DNA of 21,460 bases from NCBI GenBank assembly GCA_012274165.1, contig JAAPAA010000277.1:1-21460 (forward strand). Direction: 5' to 3'. Below the pieces are notes generated by a model, which ran no database searches, was not told the DNA's origin, and saw nothing but the letters and a program-made list of their open reading frames with translations. This DNA comes from Thiobacillaceae bacterium. Its GTDB lineage: Bacteria; Pseudomonadota; Gammaproteobacteria; Burkholderiales; Thiobacillaceae. This document shows positions 6,540 through 13,957 of this stretch, piece after piece (the first letter of the stretch is position 1; each line of letters starts with the position of its first letter). The position numbers were made by a program, and so were the translations under genes.

Positions 6540-6980
6540 ATGGCCGGTTCCCGTAAACACGCCCGTTCGTTCGCCCTGCAAGGCCTGTATGCCTGGCTGA
6601 TCGGCGGCGCGGATGTCACCCTGATTGCCGCCAACCTGGCCGAGGACGAACAGTTCAAGCGCGCCGACGAAGCCTATTTCCGCACCCTGCTCTACGGCGT
6701 GATCAAGGAAGAAGATCTGCTCGGCACGCACATCGCCCGCTTCATCGACCGCAAACTCACCGAGCTGTCGCCCGTCGAACGCAGCATCCTGCTGATCGGC
6801 GCGTATGAGCTGCTGAACTGCCCCGATGTGCCGATGCGCGTCGTCATCAACGAAAGCGTTGAGCTTGCCAAAACATTCGGCGGCATCGACGGCCACAAAT
6901 ACATCAATGGCGTGCTCGACAAGCTGGCGCAGGAGATGCGCGCGGTGGAGGCCGGGCAGGCTAGAAAAAGCAGGGGATAG
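6540..6980 (+). CDS. nusB: Transcription antitermination factor NusB
   Basis: NusB binds boxA RNA with NusE (S10) in rRNA antitermination. The product has 146 residues and is all-helical: RKHARSFALQGLYAWLIGG at the N-terminus, DEAYFRTLLYGVIKEED in the middle, then LSPVERSILLIGAYELL, VVINESVELAKTFGG and KYINGVLDKLA, all standard NusB blocks. ATG 6540 is one base after the ribH stop codon, so it is co-transcribed with and probably translationally coupled to ribH. The ribH-nusB link is very common in bacteria. The stop codon TAG is also the first three bases of a long inverted repeat. Confidence 0.97.
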   Translation: MAGSRKHARSFALQGLYAWLIGGADVTLIAANLAEDEQFKRADEAYFRTLLYGVIKEEDLLGTHIARFIDRKLTELSPVERSILLIGAYELLNCPDVPMRVVINESVELAKTFGGIDGHKYINGVLDKLAQEMRAVEAGQARKSRG

Positions 6981-7079
6981 GGGTCAGGATTCAGGGGTCA
7001 GGGAATGTGCTGTTCTTTTTTTAAACATGTGGCGAAGCCGTACATCCTCTGAATCCTGATCCCTGAATCCTGCCCCCTA
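6978..7079. repeat. Inverted-repeat element between nusB and thiL
   Basis: Arms at 6978-7002 and 7055-7079 are 25 bases long and match at 23 positions. Each arm contains the unit GGGTCAGG or a variant twice around ATTCA (core TCAGGATTCAGGG). The arms enclose 52 bases with a T7 run near 7016-7022. The left arm starts on the nusB stop codon and the right arm ends three bases before the thiL ATG, so it nearly fills the gap. It breaks an otherwise tight series of core genes. It may be a REP-like or miniature mobile repeat, or an RNA structure controlling thiL. Confidence 0.75.
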
Positions 7080-7081
7080 CT

Positions 7082-8035
7082 ATGGAATTCTCCCTCATCG
7101 CCAAACACTTCACCCGCGCCACCCCCGGCGCGGTATTGGGCGTAGGCGACGACTGTGCGCTGCTGGCGCCGACGCCGGGAATGCAGCTCGCGGTTTCCAG
7201 CGACATGCTGCTCGAAGGCCGCCACTTTTCGCCGCAGGACAGCCCTGCCGGCATCGGCCACAAGTCGCTGGCGGTGAATCTGTCCGACCTCGCCGCGATG
7301 GGCGCGACACCGCGCTGGGCGATCCTGGCTATCGCTCTGCCGGAAGAAAACGACGCCTGGCTGACCGCGTTTGCACGCGGTTTTTTTCGCCTGGCGGATC
7401 TGCACGGCATCGAACTCGTCGGTGGCGACACCACGCGCGGCACGCTCACGCTCAGCATCACGGTAATGGGTGAGGTTCCCCCCGGACAGGCGCTGCGACG
7501 CGACGGCGCACAGGCCGGCGACGATATCTGGGTCTCCGGCATGCTCGGCTCGGCGGCGCTGGCGCTGGCCTACCGGCAGGGGCGGCTGTTCATGGAGCAG
7601 GTCGACGCCGCCCGCGTGCTGCCGGCCCTCTATCTGCCGACCCCGCGGGTGGCGCTGGGCATCGCGCTGCGCGGTCTGGCCAACAGTGCAATCGATATTT
7701 CGGACGGCTTGCTGGCCGATCTCGGCCATATCCTGGAGCGCTCAGGTGTGGGTGCCCGGCTTGAATTCAGCGCGTTGCCGATGCTGCCGGTGGTGCAATC
7801 CTATTTGCATGAAGCCGTTGCCCGCGATTGCGTGCTGGCGGGGGGCGATGACTATGAGCTTTGCTTCACCGCACCCACCAGTCAGCGCGACGCGATCCAC
7901 GCCGCCGCCGCCCGCGCCGAGGTCGCGGTCACCCGCATCGGCCAGATCACTGTCGAAGCAGGCCTGAGTGTGACCGGTGCCGATGGCCAGCCACTCCTTT
8001 ACGACAGAACCGGCTATGACCACTTCGCGGCCTGA
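7082..8035 (+). CDS. thiL: Thiamine-monophosphate kinase
   Basis: ThiL phosphorylates thiamine monophosphate to thiamine diphosphate, the last step of the pathway. The 317-residue product belongs to the PurM/AIR-synthetase fold: GVGDDCALLAP (metal-binding, about 21-31), SDMLLEGRHF, KSLAVNLSDLAAMGA, VGGDTTRG near 119, GDDIWVSGMLGSAALAL, AIDISDGLLADLGHI near 208, and GGDDYELCF near 254. ATG 7082 gives the usual N-terminus (MEFSLI). There is no clear Shine-Dalgarno sequence, because the region just upstream is the arm of the inverted repeat, whose folding could limit initiation. The end of the gene overlaps pgpA by 20 bases. Confidence 0.96.
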   Translation: MEFSLIAKHFTRATPGAVLGVGDDCALLAPTPGMQLAVSSDMLLEGRHFSPQDSPAGIGHKSLAVNLSDLAAMGATPRWAILAIALPEENDAWLTAFARGFFRLADLHGIELVGGDTTRGTLTLSITVMGEVPPGQALRRDGAQAGDDIWVSGMLGSAALALAYRQGRLFMEQVDAARVLPALYLPTPRVALGIALRGLANSAIDISDGLLADLGHILERSGVGARLEFSALPMLPVVQSYLHEAVARDCVLAGGDDYELCFTAPTSQRDAIHAAAARAEVAVTRIGQITVEAGLSVTGADGQPLLYDRTGYDHFAA

Positions 8036-8504
8036 CCTTAAATTCCTCTTCGCGCATCCGGCCCACCTGATCGCATTTGGCTTCGGCAGCGGACTCGCGC
8101 CCAAAGCCCCCGGCACGGTCGGCACCCTGCTCGGCTGGCCATTGTTGTGGCTGATCGTTGCCGCCGTGCCCGACCTGCCGAATCAGCTCATTTTGCTCAT
8201 CGTCAGCTTTCTGCTCGGCATCTGGGCGTGCGGCCGCAGCGGCCGTGCACTCGGCGTCGCCGACCACGGCGGCATGGTGTGGGATGAAATCGTCGCCTTC
8301 GCGCTGGTGCTGCTGTTTACCCCGGCAGGCGTGGTGTGGGCCGGCGTCGCGTTCCTGTTGTTCCGGTTTTTTGACATCATCAAACCCTGGCCGATCCGGC
8401 TGGCCGATCGCCGACTCAAAAACGGCTTCGGCGTCATGTTCGACGATCTACTTGCAGCGGGCTATGCGCTCGCTGTCATCAAAGGATTGCAATGGCTCGT
8501 GTAA
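8016..8504 (+). CDS. pgpA: Phosphatidylglycerophosphatase A
   Basis: PgpA removes the phosphate of phosphatidylglycerol phosphate at the inner membrane. From ATG 8016 the product has 162 residues. It shows FGFGSGLAPKAPGTVGTLLG (21-40), the acidic VWDEIVAFAL (88-97), FRFFDIIKPWPIRLADR (116-132) and GFGVMFDDLLAAGYA (138-151), all PgpA signatures, with three or four hydrophobic helices. A GTG at 7977 in the same frame would add 13 residues but lies deeper inside thiL and before the homology. ATG 8016 follows the thiL-pgpA overlap common in proteobacteria. It overlaps cinA by 13 bases. Confidence 0.95.
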   Translation: MTTSRPDLKFLFAHPAHLIAFGFGSGLAPKAPGTVGTLLGWPLLWLIVAAVPDLPNQLILLIVSFLLGIWACGRSGRALGVADHGGMVWDEIVAFALVLLFTPAGVVWAGVAFLLFRFFDIIKPWPIRLADRRLKNGFGVMFDDLLAAGYALAVIKGLQWLV

Positions 8505-8998
8505 GCGACGAAGAACTCCACCAACTCGCCGGTGAACTGGGCGCTGCGCTGCTCGCCCGCGGCTGGATGGTCGCCACCGCCGAATCGTGTACCGGCGGCT
8601 GGGTTGGGCAATTGCTCACCGCCATTCCCGGCAGCTCAGCCTGGTTTGAGCGCGGCTTCATCACCTATGCCAACACCGCCAAGCAGGAAATGCTCGGCGT
8701 GCCTGCCGAAATACTCGAAACCTGCGGCGCAGTGTCCGAAGAAACCGCCAGCGCCATGGCCGCGGGCGCCCTCGCCCACAGCCACGCGCAGGCTGCCCTC
8801 GCGATTTCCGGCATCGCCGGGCCGGGCGGCGGCACCCCGCAAAAACCAGTTGGTTTGGTGTGCTACGGCTGGGCGCTGGCGGACGGCACCCGCATGTCAT
8901 CCACCTGCCGCCTCGACGGCGACCGCGAGGAAATCCGCGCGCGTGCCGTTGCAGCGGCCTTGCGCGGGCTGATTGAACTGATAGGCGGGAAGCCGTGA
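8492..8998 (+). CDS. pncC: Nicotinamide-nucleotide amidohydrolase (CinA C-terminal family)
   Basis: This is a stand-alone CinA-C domain of 168 residues, the PncC deamidase that turns NMN into nicotinate mononucleotide for NAD salvage. The active-site segment ATAESCTGGWVGQLL (28-42, candidate nucleophile Ser32) and AISGIAGPGGGTPQKPVG (104-121) are both complete. The N-terminal MoCF-like domain of full-length CinA is absent, as in most proteobacterial PncC. AAAGGA (8481-8486) lies five bases before ATG 8492 inside the end of pgpA, so translation is coupled. It closes the rib-nusB-thiL-pgpA run. Only eight bases separate it from the convergent WYL gene. Confidence 0.95.
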   Translation: MARVSDEELHQLAGELGAALLARGWMVATAESCTGGWVGQLLTAIPGSSAWFERGFITYANTAKQEMLGVPAEILETCGAVSEETASAMAAGALAHSHAQAALAISGIAGPGGGTPQKPVGLVCYGWALADGTRMSSTCRLDGDREEIRARAVAAALRGLIELIGGKP

Positions 8999-9006
8999 TC
9001 TGAAGC

Positions 9007-9930
9007 TCAGCTCAGCCCTGAATAAAACGCCCACGCCGCGAATGGCTCGATCTCGTCGCGATTCAGCAGCATCAACTGGTACGCATTCGGGTTCATCGTA
9101 TGGTCCGGCGTGGTATCGACATTCATGCGCTGCAGCACGTAGCCGAGCAAGGCGCGCCGCACCTCCACCTCAATCACGCCGTTGCTCGCCACACCGTAAT
9201 CGAGTAACAGGCTTTCGCGTTTAAGTACGTCCAGCCCGCTGTGTGGCGCGAGCTTGAGGCTCACTGTTTCGGTCCAGTCTTCGTCGTACTGCTCGCTCGA
9301 TTCGGCGGGCGTGTCCAGACATTCGGCATCGGTAATGCGCGACAGCACGAAATCGCGAAAGTCGCAGCTTTCCTCGTGATAGGCGCGCACATGCCAGCGG
9401 GTGCCGGTGTCGACCAGCGTGTGGGGTTCGAGCATGCGCTGCGCCGGACTGTCCGGGCTCGTGCGGTCGCCACGGTCAGTCAGCGAACGGTAGCGAATCC
9501 GCAGTTTGCGGCGACCACGAATGGCACGCGTGATCTGCGCCAGTATCTGCTGGCTGGGCAAGCGAACCGGCAAGGGCAGTGATGCGCTCGCCAGCCCGTA
9601 AATCAACTCCGCCCCGTATGGCCCATTTGCGACCGCCAGATTGGCTGCAATGATGGGCAGGGCCTTGGCCGGCGCCAGGTCGGAAAATGCTGCAGCAAAG
9701 CCTTCATTGGGCACAAAACCAAACACGCTGTGCTGGTAAACAAGATTGCCGGGAGCCAGATCGCTGTAGAGCTTGAGGTCCTTGGTCGCCGCCGCATCTG
9801 AAATACCGAAGGCTTTCGCCACATCCCCCCGCGTCACCACACCCGCATACCAGGCCATCATCTCGATGTACTGCAAGCGCTGACGCGTTGCCCATTTCAC
9901 ATCCAGCCACATTTTTTCTTTTGAAATCAT
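9007..9930 (-). CDS. WYL-domain transcriptional regulator (BrxR/CapW-like architecture)
   Basis: The 307-residue product has an N-terminal winged HTH (about 11-80: TRQRLQYIEMMAWYAG, VVTRGDVAKAFGIS, DLKLYSDLAPGNLVY), a WYL domain (about 125-205: RKLRIRYRSL, EPHTLVDTGTRWHVRAYHEE, FRDFVLSRITD) and a C-terminal WCX-like domain (about 222-300, ending IEPFAAWAFYSG). This layout and the 'FGIS..A..DL..Y..LAP.NL.Y' HTH match the BrxR/CapW type of WYL repressors, often found at phage-defence loci. Here no defence genes are near. ATG 9930 has GGAG (9939-9942) at eight bases. The longer frame from TTG 9948 would place that site inside the coding region. A perfect -10 (TATAAT on the minus strand, 9965-9970) lies upstream. 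It is divergent from recA and shares its control region. Confidence 0.88.
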   Translation of the reverse strand: MISKEKMWLDVKWATRQRLQYIEMMAWYAGVVTRGDVAKAFGISDAAATKDLKLYSDLAPGNLVYQHSVFGFVPNEGFAAAFSDLAPAKALPIIAANLAVANGPYGAELIYGLASASLPLPVRLPSQQILAQITRAIRGRRKLRIRYRSLTDRGDRTSPDSPAQRMLEPHTLVDTGTRWHVRAYHEESCDFRDFVLSRITDAECLDTPAESSEQYDEDWTETVSLKLAPHSGLDVLKRESLLLDYGVASNGVIEVEVRRALLGYVLQRMNVDTTPDHTMNPNAYQLMLLNRDEIEPFAAWAFYSGLS

Positions 9931-9964
9931 ATTGCTTGCTCCGGACAAGCCTTGGATGCGGCAA

Positions 9965-9970
9965 ATTATA
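9965..9970 (-). promoter_or_regulatory. -10 element of the WYL regulator promoter
   Basis: The minus strand reads TATAAT here, a perfect sigma-70 -10. No good -35 lies at 16-18 bases (GTTTTA is the best at 17), which is common for regulated promoters. The start of transcription would be near 9958 and the leader about 28 bases. Confidence 0.5.
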
Positions 9971-9999
9971 GGCGCGTACGATTTAAATAAAACAACACA

Positions 10000-10018
10000 C
10001 TGAGTATTTTTTACTTAG
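10000..10018. promoter_or_regulatory. Candidate operator 1, palindrome with GTA-N5-TAC core
   Basis: CTGAGTATTTTTTACTTAG is a 7-5-7 inverted repeat with six of seven arm positions paired. Its centre is 43 bases from that of the second palindrome at 10043-10061, about four helical turns, so both would face the same side of the DNA. It lies upstream of the recA -35 and between the recA and WYL promoters. Confidence 0.45.
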
Positions 10019-10031
10019 GTAATATTTTTTA

Positions 10032-10060
10032 TTGACATGTGCGAATGTATGCCCTACATT
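10032..10060 (+). promoter_or_regulatory. recA promoter (sigma-70)
   Basis: TTGACA (10032-10037, perfect -35) and TACATT (10055-10060) are spaced by 17 bases. The region upstream to about 9981 is strongly A/T-rich with T and A tracts, which could act as an UP element or bend the DNA. Transcription should start near 10067. I find no canonical CTGT-N8-ACAG LexA box here. Confidence 0.75.
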
Positions 10061-10061
10061 C
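10043..10061. promoter_or_regulatory. Candidate operator 2 over the recA -10 element
   Basis: GAATGTATGCCCTACATTC is a perfect 7-5-7 palindrome. It covers the second half of the recA promoter spacer and the whole -10, where a bound repressor would block RNA polymerase. It shares the GTA-N5-TAC core and the same arm and spacer lengths with the palindrome at 10000-10018. Either a divergent LexA or the neighbouring WYL protein could bind; the sequence alone does not say which. Confidence 0.6.
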
Positions 10062-10092
10062 ACGCCATCGCAACCGACTCAGGAGAGACACC

Positions 10093-11122
<1,030 letters not shown>

Positions 11123-11130
<8 letters not shown>

Positions 11131-11593
11131 ACCCGGCGCAGGGCCGCAGGCGAGCAAGCTGCGCGAACGCGCGCTGGGCTTGCTTGCGCGGCGCGAACAC
11201 AGCCGCGCCGAACTCGCCCGCAAGCTTGAACAGGCGGGGTTTTTCGCCACCGACATCGCTCCCTTGCTGGACGGATTCGAAGCGAAAAAATGGCTGTCGG
11301 ATCAGCGCTTCGCCGAAAGCTACGTGGCCGACCACCGCGCACGCGCAGGCAGCGTCAAACTCGCCTACGACCTGCGTCAGCGCGGTGTCAGCGACACCAT
11401 CATCGATGCCGTACTGGGCGAAAACTGCAACAGCGAACTCGAGCGCGCACGCGAGGTATGGAAAAAAAAATTTGGCTCGCCCCCCGGCGACGCAGCCGAA
11501 ACCGCCCGGCACATTCGTTTCATGCACAGCCGGGGATTCACCTCGGACGTCATTCGTCGCGTGATTCGTCAAATTGACGATGAATCGTGCTAG
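11123..11593 (+). CDS. recX: RecA regulatory protein RecX
   Basis: RecX binds RecA filaments and limits their activity. The 156-residue product has the three-helix tandem repeats of the family: LRERALGLLARREHSRAELA, with RKLEQAGF after it, then WLSDQRFAESYVADHRA, LAYDLRQRGVSDTIIDAVLG and a final RHIRFMHSRGFTSDVIRRVI. ATG 11123 lies inside the end of recA in another frame (ATGCCTGA), so RecX is made by coupled translation from the recA message, usually at much lower level. An A9 run at 11462-11470 (GGAAAAAAAAATTT) inside the gene is a possible slippage site. Confidence 0.95.
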
Positions 11594-11654
11594 AAACCGC
11601 GTCAATACTATGGTTGCGGTGTCCCGCACGCTATCTTTCGTAAAAATCCGCAGC

Positions 11655-11683
11655 TAAAATGCCTTATCGCGTCATTCTGACGC
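11655..11683 (+). promoter_or_regulatory. Possible promoter -10 and 5' hairpin before the BI-1 gene
   Basis: TAAAAT (11655-11660) is a good -10, with no clear -35. It is followed by a perfect small hairpin, GCGTCA-TTC-TGACGC (11669-11683), just where the transcript would begin. A 5'-terminal hairpin can protect an mRNA from decay. GGAG (11696-11699) follows, then the ATG at 11705. Confidence 0.35.
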
Positions 11684-11704
11684 TCGTCATTTTCTGGAGT
11701 CTTC

Positions 11705-12370
11705 ATGAACCCGCAAATCACCACCCTCGGCCGTAGCCAGTCTGCGGCAATGTCGACCAACAAGGTCGTTCGCAACACCTACATGCTGCTGTCGATGACG
11801 CTGGCTTTCAGCGCACTGGCCGCAGGCGTGTCGACGGCACTCCATTTGCCGCCGTTCGGCTTCATCATCACCCTGGTCGGTTACTTCGGCCTGTTGTTCC
11901 TGACCACCAAGTTTCGTGACAGCGGTCTGGGCATTGCCTTCGTCTTCGCGCTGACCGGCTTTATGGGCCTGACACTCGGCCCCATGCTCAACCATTACCT
12001 TGCGCTGCCCAACGGCGCGCAAGTGGTGATGATGGCCATGGGCGGAACCGCCGCGATCTTTCTCGGCCTGTCGGCCTACGTGATGACGACGCGCAAGGAC
12101 TTCAGCTTCATGGGCGGCTTCCTCGCGGTCGGTATCCTGGTAGCTTTCCTCGCGGGCCTCGGCGCATTTTTCTTCAACATGCCCGGCCTATCGCTGGCGG
12201 TATCTGCGATGTTCGTGTTGCTGATGTCCGGCCTGATCCTGTACGAGACCAGCAGCATCATCCACGGCGGCGAAACCAACTACATCATGGCGACCGTCAC
12301 CCTGTACGTGACGATCTTCAACCTGTTCACCAGCCTGCTGCAGCTGCTGGGCTTTGCCAGCGACGACTGA
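11705..12370 (+). CDS. Bax inhibitor-1 (BI-1/YccA) family membrane protein
   Basis: The 221-residue product has seven hydrophobic helices and the BI-1 family features: a soluble N-terminus (SAAMSTNKVVRNTYMLLSMT), a first helix with ALAAGVST, GLTLGPMLNHYL between helices, and the C-terminal LYETSSIIHGGETNYIMATV followed by TLYVTIFNLFTSLLQLL. In bacteria YccA binds and restrains the membrane protease FtsH, and other BI-1 proteins leak calcium and protons. Which applies here cannot be told. GGAG sits five bases before ATG 11705. An intrinsic terminator follows 23 bases after the stop. Confidence 0.92.
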   Translation: MNPQITTLGRSQSAAMSTNKVVRNTYMLLSMTLAFSALAAGVSTALHLPPFGFIITLVGYFGLLFLTTKFRDSGLGIAFVFALTGFMGLTLGPMLNHYLALPNGAQVVMMAMGGTAAIFLGLSAYVMTTRKDFSFMGGFLAVGILVAFLAGLGAFFFNMPGLSLAVSAMFVLLMSGLILYETSSIIHGGETNYIMATVTLYVTIFNLFTSLLQLLGFASDD

Positions 12371-12376
12371 ATCCGC

Positions 12377-13177
12377 ATGACGTCAGCAAACGAAACGGCG
12401 TCTCCAAGGACGCCGTTTTTCATTGATACCCACAGTCATTTCGACGCGGCTGAATTCGATGCCGACCGCGACGCCGAATATGCGCGCGCCCGCTCAGGCG
12501 GCGTCACCATCCAGGTTGTTCCCTCGATCACCCGCGACAACTTTGCCGCCGTCGCCGCCACCTGCGAACGTTATCCCGGTTGCCTGCCCGCTTGGGGAAT
12601 GCACCCGATGCTCATCGCCACCCATCGCCCCGAGCATCTGGCCGATCTGCGCGCGCAGATCGAGACACAGCGCCCGGTGGCGATCGGCGAAATAGGCCTG
12701 GATTTTTTTGTGCGCGAACTCGATCCCGCCACGCAGGAACATTACTACGTTGAGCAGCTGAAGATCGCCCGCGAATTCGACTTGCCGGTGTTGTTGCACT
12801 GCCGCAAATCGGTGGATGCTTTATTGAAGCACCTGCGCCAGATCAAGGTTCCCGGTGGCATCGCTCACGCCTTCAACGGCAGCGCACAACAAGCCGCGGA
12901 ATTCATCAAGCTGGGCTTCAAACTGGGTTTCGGCGGTGCATTCACCTGGCCGCGCGCGCTGCATTTGCGACAACTGGCGGCGGAATTGCCACTCGATGCG
13001 ATCGTGCTGGAAACCGACAGTCCCGATATACCGCCGGTGTGGATTGGACGGGGCCGCAACGCACCGGGTGAATTGCCGCGTATTGCTGCGGAACTGGCAC
13101 TGCTGCGCGCCATGACCACGGACGAGCTGGCCCAGGCCACCACACGCAACGCACAAGCGGTACTCAAGCTGGGTTGA
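12377..13177 (+). CDS. TatD family metal-dependent deoxyribonuclease/hydrolase
   Basis: The 266-residue product is a TIM-barrel metallohydrolase: FIDTHSHFDAAEFDAD (15-30) with metal-binding H19 and H21, AWGMHPML, AIGEIGLDFF (metal Glu), LPVLLHCRKSVDALL, GIAHAFNGSAQQA, and LETDSPDIPP (metal Asp). TatD proteins are 3'-5' exonucleases linked to DNA repair and quality control. ATG 12377 is the only ordinary start before the homology; it gives a 14-residue leader (MTSANETASPRTPF). It follows the BI-1 stop by six bases and has no Shine-Dalgarno sequence. Codons 6-15 form a strong terminator hairpin, so expression must either read through it or begin downstream at a non-standard codon such as ATT 12422. 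Confidence 0.92.
   Translation: MTSANETASPRTPFFIDTHSHFDAAEFDADRDAEYARARSGGVTIQVVPSITRDNFAAVAATCERYPGCLPAWGMHPMLIATHRPEHLADLRAQIETQRPVAIGEIGLDFFVRELDPATQEHYYVEQLKIAREFDLPVLLHCRKSVDALLKHLRQIKVPGGIAHAFNGSAQQAAEFIKLGFKLGFGGAFTWPRALHLRQLAAELPLDAIVLETDSPDIPPVWIGRGRNAPGELPRIAAELALLRAMTTDELAQATTRNAQAVLKLG
12394..12420 (+). terminator. Intrinsic terminator of the BI-1 gene, inside the tatD coding region
   Basis: AACGGCGTC (12394-12402), loop TCCAAG, and GACGCCGTT (12409-12417) form a perfect nine-base-pair stem followed directly by TTT, giving a run of five T (12416-12420). It is the strongest intrinsic terminator in the window. It begins 23 bases after the BI-1 stop and lies within codons 6-15 of tatD as annotated. 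Confidence 0.85.
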
Positions 13178-13201
13178 AGCTGAACGCCTGGATAGCGATG
13201 A

Positions 13202-13291
13202 TTACATGGCCCCATGCCTGTTTGATCTGGGATTTATCTCGGCGACTTCACCGGTTGCGGATTCGGGGGTGGCGGTTTGCAGAATGCTCAT
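13202..13291 (-). pseudogene. Relic: N-terminal stub of a carboxymuconolactone decarboxylase/AhpD-like gene
   Basis: On the minus strand the ATG at 13289-13291 opens MSILQTATPESATGEVAEI, which strongly resembles the N-terminus of CMD/AhpD-like peroxidase-related proteins ('...P..A.GEVAEI...'). After 19 residues the frame turns to NPRSNRHGAM and stops at 13202-13204, and no CxxC motif or helical body follows. It lies 37 bases after the methyltransferase-like gene on the same strand. The rest of the gene appears deleted. Nothing else is seen in 13178-13328. Confidence 0.45.
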
Positions 13292-13328
13292 GGTGCGCAC
13301 CCGGGTTGAAAGATCGAAGCAGTTGCGC

Positions 13329-13799
13329 TTATAGCCAACGCCTGACGCGAGCTTTGTACTCGCGGTAGGCATCGCCGAACCTGGCTTCGAGATGGGCTTC
13401 TTCGTGCCGGATCACGCCGAAGCGGATCATGGCCCAGATCAGGGGAGCGAACGCGAGCGGCCAGGCCGTGTTCAGCAATAACGACGCCCCAGCCAGAATG
13501 AACCAGTCGCCGAGATAAATCGGATTGCGGCTGAAGACAAACGGCCCGCCTGTGCAGAGTTCGGAGGCGCCCGCATAGGGATTGACCGTGGTGCGGTGAC
13601 GGTAAAACGTCCAGAGGGTCCACACAAACAACAACAAGCCCGCAGACAGCCACAACCAGCCCAGCGGATACGATGCTGCGCCGCCATCGAAGGTCAGGGG
13701 TGACACGTGGCGATCCAGCCACCAGCCGCCAGCAATCGCCGCTGCATACGGTGCCGGTGGAAGGATCAGCGTGCGTGGCCGCTTTAATTCATTTTTCAT
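13329..13799 (-). CDS. Isoprenylcysteine carboxyl methyltransferase (ICMT)-like membrane protein
   Basis: The 156-residue product has four hydrophobic segments and ends in the ICMT/phospholipid methyltransferase signature: GPFVFSRNPIYLGDWFILAG, then a last helix pair and IRHEEAHLEARFGDAYREYK, with RVRRWL at the end. These bacterial proteins methylate unknown acceptors at the inner membrane using S-adenosylmethionine. The start at 13799 (MKNELKRP) is preferred because CAGG lies seven bases upstream. An ATG at 13805 is too close to that site. A preceding 43-codon ORF on the same strand overlaps it by 11 bases. Confidence 0.85.
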   Translation of the reverse strand: MKNELKRPRTLILPPAPYAAAIAGGWWLDRHVSPLTFDGGAASYPLGWLWLSAGLLLFVWTLWTFYRHRTTVNPYAGASELCTGGPFVFSRNPIYLGDWFILAGASLLLNTAWPLAFAPLIWAMIRFGVIRHEEAHLEARFGDAYREYKARVRRWL

Positions 13800-13920
13800 T
13801 TTCATGCCTGATGTTGGGCGCTTTAAAGTTTTTAGTGTGTCCAGATAGCGTTTCAACTACGACCCAATCCTGAAACACACGGTTCAATTGCAGGCGGAAG
13901 GTTTCATCCACCGGACTCAT
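13789..13920 (-). CDS. Candidate small protein of 43 residues overlapping the ICMT-like gene
   Basis: The minus-strand ATG at 13918-13920 opens MSPVDETFRLQLNRVFQDWV, continuing VVETLSGHTKNFKAPN and ending at 13789-13791 inside the first codons of the ICMT-like gene. The overlap suggests coupled translation. The frame is open further upstream into the preceding gene, and the Shine-Dalgarno sequence (TGGAA) is too close to the ATG, so this could equally be a gene remnant or chance. No family is recognised. Confidence 0.3.
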   Translation of the reverse strand: MSPVDETFRLQLNRVFQDWVVVETLSGHTKNFKAPNIRHENEK

Positions 13921-13957
13921 TTCCAGGATCAGGGTGTTAATACAATCAGCCGAATGA

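Noticed and set aside
10018..10036. Third 7-5-7 palindrome (GGTAATA-N5-TATTGAC) between the two operators
   Set aside because: Only five of seven arm positions pair, the region is A/T-rich so chance is likely, and it lacks the GTA-N5-TAC core and the helical phasing.
9931..10092. Canonical CTGT-N8-ACAG LexA box at recA
   Set aside because: No such sequence exists in the interval; only the GTA-N5-TAC palindromes are present.
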